From Spirochaetales bacterium (GTDB taxonomy: Bacteria > Spirochaetota > Spirochaetia > Sphaerochaetales > Sphaerochaetaceae): 10,179 nt of DNA. The position numbers were made by a program, and so were the translations under genes. This document shows, piece by piece, positions 6,406 through 10,179 of this stretch; within the stretch, counting starts at the first letter, position 1; every line of letters starts with the position of its first letter. The stretch is from the NCBI GenBank assembly GCA_012800465.1, contig JAAZJI010000033.1, positions 1 to 10,179 on the forward strand, in the 5' to 3' direction. Below the pieces are notes generated by a model. It saw only the letters and a list, made by a program, of their open reading frames with translations. It made no database searches and was not told where the DNA came from.

Positions 6406-7248
6406 TCATTCGGGATTGCAGCGCATCTGGTACTCGGAGGGGGGAACTCCCATCACGGATTTGAATACCTTCGAGTAGTAGAGCGAACTGGAAAACCCAC
6501 AACGATAGGCAATCTCCTTAAGCGGGAGATTGCCTTGTTCCAGGAGGCTGCACGAGACTTTTATCCGGTAGGATGTCAGATACTCCTGAGGCGATTGGGA
6601 AAGGTTGTTGATGAACGCCCGATACAGACAGGAGCGACTCACTCCGACATGTCGGGCGATTTCTTCGACGGTGATCGACCGATGGAAGTTGAGGGCGATG
6701 AAGTCGCACGCCGGATCGATGTACTCCTGACCCGAGGTGTAGGGAAAGGGATTTCCGCTGAGTTCCATCAGAAGCGAGAGCAGGGCGTACAGCGTCCCGG
6801 TCATCGCCACGATCTGGCTGGGACGGTCGCCTCGGGCGTAATAGACCGCATTGAAGGCTTGGATGATGCGCTGGCGATTGAGCGGATCGGTGCGGACCAC
6901 CGGGGAGGTGGGTGAAAGCCCGATCGCGCTGGTGAGCAGCCGGGCGTCCGCTCCGTTGAACCCCACCCAGATGAGCTCCCAGGGGTTCTGACGGTCCGCT
7001 CTGGGGTACACCTTCACCTTGGGATAGATCAGCATGAGGTCACCGACCCCCACGTCGTGCTCCAAGGTGTTCATCCGCAAGATCCCCGACCCTTTGAGGC
7101 AGAAGTGGAGCGTATGGAAGGTCCGAACTTCCGGACCATGGACGAACCCCGGCGAGCTCTGTTCGGTTCCCACCGAGGTAACCACGAGGGAAGACATCCC
7201 ATGCAACCTGTTGTAGAAGTAGTTCTTGTATGGAACGAACTTGGCCAT
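6406..7248 (-). CDS. AraC-family transcriptional regulator
   Basis: A DNA-binding regulator of 280 residues. The N-terminal half (about 20-100) looks like an AraC sugar-sensing cupin domain: GP..R..H.LHF at 38-49, KGSG at 52-55 and a YP motif near 75. The C-terminal AraC domain has two helix-turn-helix units, about 192-212 (TVEEIARHVGVSRSCLYRAF) and 242-263 (PLKEIAYRCGFSSSLYYSKV), ending with the usual GVPPSEYQ. Such regulators usually activate sugar uptake or catabolic genes, so both neighbouring modules are candidate targets. The start is uncertain: the ATG at 7248 lacks a clear ribosome binding site, and a possible -10 (TATCGT) ends only 5 bases before it, while Met18 (7197) is an alternative. 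It lies 97 bases after the hydrolase gene, so it may be the last gene of that operon or have its own promoter. A perfect 11-bp inverted repeat lies inside its helix-turn-helix region. Confidence 0.92.
   Translation of the reverse strand: MAKFVPYKNYFYNRLHGMSSLVVTSVGTEQSSPGFVHGPEVRTFHTLHFCLKGSGILRMNTLEHDVGVGDLMLIYPKVKVYPRADRQNPWELIWVGFNGADARLLTSAIGLSPTSPVVRTDPLNRQRIIQAFNAVYYARGDRPSQIVAMTGTLYALLSLLMELSGNPFPYTSGQEYIDPACDFIALNFHRSITVEEIARHVGVSRSCLYRAFINNLSQSPQEYLTSYRIKVSCSLLEQGNLPLKEIAYRCGFSSSLYYSKVFKSVMGVPPSEYQMRCNPE
6507..6535. repeat. Perfect 11-bp inverted repeat inside araC (possible nagB terminator)
   Basis: AGGCAATCTCC at 6507-6517 and GGAGATTGCCT at 6525-6535 are exact reverse complements around a 7-base loop. 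On the plus strand the stem is followed by TGTTCC, a weak T-rich tail. It starts 103 bases past the nagB stop codon. It may stop nagB transcripts, act as an internal araC site, or be chance within codons for the second helix-turn-helix. Confidence 0.45.
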
Positions 7249-7293
7249 ACGTCACGATACCAAGAAGAAGATGCCCGCGCAATGGAGTGGGAA

Positions 7294-7306
7294 GCCGCAA
7301 GGCGGC
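7294..7306. repeat. Short hairpin between hydrolase gene and araC
   Basis: GCCGC at 7294-7298 and GCGGC at 7302-7306 form a perfect 5-bp stem with a 3-base loop. It lies 40 bases past the hydrolase stop on the minus strand and is followed there by TTCCC. It is at best a weak terminator. Confidence 0.25.
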
Positions 7307-7345
7307 ACGTCCCGAAAGAGGATCATGGTCTGCATACCGAAGAGC

Positions 7346-8095
7346 TCAATACGGAATGTTGAGCCGGGGCAACTCGGTGGATGGGAAGAGCGCTTGGGCT
7401 TCTTTCAGGAGAAGCTCATCACCCTTCGGATCTTCGGGAAGATGGACGAGGATCAGGCGCTTCGCCTTCACATCGAGAGCGCATTGAGCGGCCTGCCGGG
7501 CTGAAGCGTGACCTTTGCCGGCAAGCGTCTCCTCCTCTTCGCTCAGACCTCCCACTTCATGAATCAGGATATCCGCTCCCTGTATATATGAAGGCCATGC
7601 CCGGGAGTATGCGGTATCGGCAAGGTACACGATGTGCTTGCCGCCGTGCCGGACGGAAAGGCCCGATGTCGGAACTCCGTGGATGACCGGGAAGAGGCGC
7701 AGGGAGAGCGGTCCGATTTCAAGATCCCCCTCTTCGATCTCATGCCGGATGAGCGGAAAGAACCCTTTTTTCCGTTCCAGATCGAATAGATCGATGAGGC
7801 GCTTGGCAAAGGCAACCGTCGGACCATTGGCGATGAGAGCCAGCGGCTCGGTCCGGCCGCCGAGCCAGAGCTGGTGAAGCAAGGAGGGCAGGGCATAGAT
7901 GTGGTCGACATGGGTGTGGGTGAGCAGAACCCCGACGATCGTCGCGGGGTCGATCTCCGCCTCCTTGAGCGCCTGGACGGGCGAACCCGAGAGATCCACA
8001 AGGAGGGTTCGTCCTTCGGCGACGATCGCCAGGGAGGTGTTGGACACCCCCCGGCGCTGCATCGAGCCTGTGTATCCCAAGAGGTACACGTTCAT
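7346..8095 (-). CDS. Metallo-beta-lactamase-fold hydrolase, RNase Z-like
   Basis: A probable cytoplasmic zinc hydrolase of 249 residues with no signal peptide. It shows the complete fold signature: THTHVDH at 59-65 (ligands His60, His62, Asp64, His65), His139 in VIHG, bridging Asp160 in YLADTAYS, and a C-terminal His218 in LVHLPEDP. HE at 179-180 and GHAS at 195-198 are further motifs seen in the RNase Z/arylsulfatase-like branch. No long RNase Z exosite arm is evident, so true tRNA 3'-processing activity is doubtful; a small-molecule ester, lactone or phosphodiester substrate is as likely. Its ATG overlaps the tctA stop by 4 bases (ATGA), so it is translated with the transporter. A role in processing the imported compound is inferred from this coupling alone. 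Confidence 0.88.
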   Translation of the reverse strand: MNVYLLGYTGSMQRRGVSNTSLAIVAEGRTLLVDLSGSPVQALKEAEIDPATIVGVLLTHTHVDHIYALPSLLHQLWLGGRTEPLALIANGPTVAFAKRLIDLFDLERKKGFFPLIRHEIEEGDLEIGPLSLRLFPVIHGVPTSGLSVRHGGKHIVYLADTAYSRAWPSYIQGADILIHEVGGLSEEEETLAGKGHASARQAAQCALDVKAKRLILVHLPEDPKGDELLLKEAQALFPSTELPRLNIPY

Positions 8096-9615
8096 TGTTT
8101 GGCCTTTTTACGGCGGGAAAGGATCGGCAGAGCGACGGAGAGGATCGACAGGCCGATGAAGATAAGGCAGATCGGTTTGGTGAAGAACACCAGATAGTTG
8201 CCGCCCGCGAGCTTGACGGCCCGGCGGAAATTCTCTTCGAACATCCCTCCGAGGATGAGTCCGAGGACGATCGGAGCGATCGGGTAGTCGTCCCGCTTCA
8301 GCGCGTATCCAATCAGTCCCATCACGAGCGCGATCCCCAGATTGTAGATCCCGACGGTCGTCGCCTGGCCGGCGATCGCATATGCTCCGATGAAGGAAAG
8401 GACGAGAATCTGCGGCAGGAGGAGCTGTTCGGGGACGCTGAGGATCTTGGGATAGAGCCGGACTCCGAGCAGCTGGAAGAGAGCCATGAAGATGTTCGCC
8501 ACGAGCATCGTGAGGAAGATCGCATAGACCAGGGACATGTTGGTGGCGAAGAGGTGGAAGCCCGGCGTCACGCCTTTGATCATCAATGCACCGATGAGCA
8601 CGGCGGTCGCCGCGTCACCGGGGATTCCCAGCGCGAGGGCCGGGATGAGGGCTCCGCCGGTGACGGCGTTGTTCGCGACTTCGGGAGCGAACACCCCCTC
8701 TAGCGAGCCCGTTCCTACCAAATCCAGCTTGCCGTTGGAACCTTCGGTGATGGTTTTTGCCGAGTTATGAGCCATGAAGACCGCGATCGAAGCTCCCGTT
8801 CCGGGGATTGCTCCAATGACCGTTCCGATTCCGAGGCTGCTTAAAATGATCTTCCACATCGAAGCGATCTTTTTGAACGGAGGGAAGATGTCCTTGACTT
8901 CAATCGGCTCTACGGGCTGCGGGGGTTCGAAGCGCTTGCGCAGTTCGTAGAACACCTGGGAGATTCCGAAGAGTCCGATCAGGGTTGAGGTCAAATCCAG
9001 GCCGCTGGCCAAGGGAGTCCGTGAAAGGACGTTTGCAAACGGCACCCTGACCTGAGCGCTGAAGGGGTCGGTCCCTAAAAACGCCAGCCCCATTCCGAAC
9101 GCTCCCATCAATAGCCCTTTCCAGATGTTCTTCCCTGAAACGGAGGCGATGATCACCAGCCCGACGAGGGCGAGGGTGGTCTTTTCCGCCGGACCGAAGG
9201 CAAGGGTGAGCCGGGCGATGAGCGGACTGAAGAGCACGAGGGCCAGCAGACTGCCGATTCCGCCGATGAAGGAAGCGACCACCGCCCCGCCGAGCGCCTG
9301 GCCCGCCTTTCCTTTTTTCGTCATCAGCAGTCCGTCCTCGACCGTCGCGATCGCATTCGGGTTTCCGGGGATCCCCAGCAGAATCGCCGGGATGGATGCA
9401 CCGGATACCGCTCCGCAATACACGGCGAGCAACAGACCGATTCCCGTCGCCGTCGGCAGCTGGAAGCTGATCGGCATCATCAGGGCGACTCCCATCGTGG
9501 CCGTCAGTCCCGGCAAGGCACCGAGCAGGATGCCGACCACCGATCCTATAGACATCCACAAGAGCGTGGAGAGATTTGCAATTTGAGCCAAGCCTGCAAG
9601 AAAAGCGTTTTCCAT
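8092..9615 (-). CDS. tctA: Tripartite tricarboxylate transporter permease TctA
   Basis: The large membrane subunit of a TTT-family secondary importer, which works with the small subunit TctB and a periplasmic binding protein TctC. It has 507 residues, normal for TctA, and is hydrophobic throughout. The two pseudo-repeated family motifs are present: GALPGLTATMG at 32-42 and GAIPGTGAS at 268-276. Each is followed by a second proline-glycine motif, GIPGNPNAIAT at 81-91 and GIPGDAATAV at 330-339. The segment APEVANNAVTGGALIP at 310-325 is also typical. The C-terminus is basic (RRKKAKQ), placing it in the cytoplasm. The start is supported by AGGAG 10 bases upstream. Known TTT substrates include citrate and other carboxylates; the substrate here cannot be read from sequence. 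The stop codon overlaps the start of the hydrolase gene. Confidence 0.95.
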   Translation of the reverse strand: MENAFLAGLAQIANLSTLLWMSIGSVVGILLGALPGLTATMGVALMMPISFQLPTATGIGLLLAVYCGAVSGASIPAILLGIPGNPNAIATVEDGLLMTKKGKAGQALGGAVVASFIGGIGSLLALVLFSPLIARLTLAFGPAEKTTLALVGLVIIASVSGKNIWKGLLMGAFGMGLAFLGTDPFSAQVRVPFANVLSRTPLASGLDLTSTLIGLFGISQVFYELRKRFEPPQPVEPIEVKDIFPPFKKIASMWKIILSSLGIGTVIGAIPGTGASIAVFMAHNSAKTITEGSNGKLDLVGTGSLEGVFAPEVANNAVTGGALIPALALGIPGDAATAVLIGALMIKGVTPGFHLFATNMSLVYAIFLTMLVANIFMALFQLLGVRLYPKILSVPEQLLLPQILVLSFIGAYAIAGQATTVGIYNLGIALVMGLIGYALKRDDYPIAPIVLGLILGGMFEENFRRAVKLAGGNYLVFFTKPICLIFIGLSILSVALPILSRRKKAKQ

Positions 9616-9625
9616 CGTGTATCCG

Positions 9626-9631
9626 CTCCTA
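9626..9631 (-). promoter_or_regulatory. tctA ribosome binding site shared with the tctB stop codon
   Basis: On the minus strand the tctB stop TAG is part of TAGGAG, placing the Shine-Dalgarno sequence 10 bases before the tctA ATG at 9615. This suggests that ribosomes finishing tctB re-initiate on tctA. Confidence 0.65.
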
Positions 9632-10179
9632 CCATGAGATCAGGCCGCGAACCAGTTCGACGAGGAACAGTTGGCGGAAAATGAGATACAACAGCTCCGT
9701 GCTGACCATGGCGATGAATCCCGCCTGAAAGAGGGCATGGATCGGAGCGGTCGTTTCATAGCGTGAAAAGAGTTTTTTCCCCGCGACATATACGAGGGCG
9801 AACAGTATTCCAACCAGGACGAGGGTGATGCCGAACGTCATGCCGTTGGAGCCGAGAAATGCCGGAATGACGCCCTGTCGGGAAGCGAGCAGGAGATAGC
9901 GGGTCATTCGGCGCCCGATCGTATAGATTGCAATGAGAAGGGCGAGGGAGCCGACGACGCCTCCGGCCCACAATGCAAGGTCTTCCCGTTTCACGCCTTC
10001 CCTCATGTAGGCGAAGGTCAGCGTGACGAGCAGGATGTTCGTCATGATGATGAACCCCACGTGGCGCATGAGCGCCACGTAGAGAACCGAAACGATGATC
10101 GTCAGGATGAAGAGGCCACGCTGAGACCTCTGGACCCCTCCGCTCCGATATGCATCATCGGCCCGATCCGTGATAAACA
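9629..10179 (-). CDS. tctB: TctB-like small membrane subunit of the TTT transporter (5' partial)
   Basis: The frame is open from the stop at 9629 to the window edge, giving about 183 codons with no stop; the GTG at 10078 is internal, so the true start lies beyond 10179. The 33 residues before that GTG include GLFILTIIVSVLY, which completes a membrane helix. The pair formed by this helix and VGFIIMTNILLVTLTF, joined by LMRH, matches the LY...LGF-type core of TctB. The C-terminus (LLYLIFRQLFLVELVRG) resembles the usual TctB ending. Between them lie two extra hydrophobic segments, LALWAGGVVGSLALLIAIY and TFGITLVLVGILFALVYV, so at least five helices are visible where TctB usually has four. It is directly followed by tctA, which supports the call. 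An atypical TctB or a related DUF1468 protein is the best description. Confidence 0.7.
   Translation of the reverse strand, partial: FITDRADDAYRSGGVQRSQRGLFILTIIVSVLYVALMRHVGFIIMTNILLVTLTFAYMREGVKREDLALWAGGVVGSLALLIAIYTIGRRMTRYLLLASRQGVIPAFLGSNGMTFGITLVLVGILFALVYVAGKKLFSRYETTAPIHALFQAGFIAMVSTELLYLIFRQLFLVELVRGLISW
10059..10080. repeat. Perfect 9-bp inverted repeat inside tctB
   Basis: ACGTGGCGC at 10059-10067 and GCGCCACGT at 10072-10080 flank a 4-base loop. It would form a strong GC-rich hairpin in tctB mRNA at the turn between two membrane helices. No regulatory role is evident, and chance is possible in GC-rich coding sequence. Confidence 0.35.

Noticed and set aside
7254-7282. Minus-strand TTGCGC-17-TATCGT before araC as a promoter
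   Set aside because: The -10 would end 5 bases before the ATG, giving an almost leaderless mRNA, and both hexamers match consensus only in part. It is possible if translation starts at Met18, but too weak to list.

Overview
The window is a compact, GC-rich bacterial segment with two gene modules facing each other. Nothing in it identifies the organism firmly. A TTT-family (tripartite tricarboxylate transporter) importer with periplasmic-type logic, a two-domain ABC permease and strong AGGAG ribosome binding sites fit an anaerobic or fermentative bacterium. A spirochaete of the Sphaerochaeta kind is a low-confidence guess.

Plus-strand module, 1-6404. The 3' part of an ABC-transporter ATPase gene (its Walker A region lies before the window) overlaps by one base a permease gene with two fused membrane domains. 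After a 213-base non-coding gap come a divergent alpha-D-phosphohexomutase, then nagA (N-acetylglucosamine-6-phosphate deacetylase) and nagB (glucosamine-6-phosphate deaminase). The transporter resembles the FbpBC/AfuBC type. Most members are annotated as ferric-iron importers, but AfuABC of Actinobacillus has been shown to import hexose phosphates. Here it lies upstream of three enzymes that act on hexose phosphates, and no amino-sugar kinase or PTS is visible. The module may therefore import and break down a phosphorylated (amino) sugar, with the mutase moving phosphate from C1 to C6 before NagA and NagB yield fructose-6-phosphate. This is inference.

Minus-strand module, about 10179-6406. 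Read in the direction of transcription it holds a TctB-like small membrane subunit (5' end outside the window; its frame stays open to the last base), TctA, a metallo-beta-lactamase-fold hydrolase that overlaps tctA by 4 bases, and an AraC-family regulator. The araC stop codon is one base from the nagB stop codon, so the modules converge with no intergenic terminator.

Non-coding signals seen: a promoter-like sequence (TTGCTT, 17 bases, TATAAT) in the AT-rich end of nagA, followed by a perfect 7-bp inverted repeat just before nagB; a perfect 12-bp palindrome before the nagA ribosome binding site; and a perfect 11-bp inverted repeat inside araC, about 100 bases past the end of nagB, which could end nagB transcripts. 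I saw no tRNA, rRNA, CRISPR array, insertion sequence or prophage genes.
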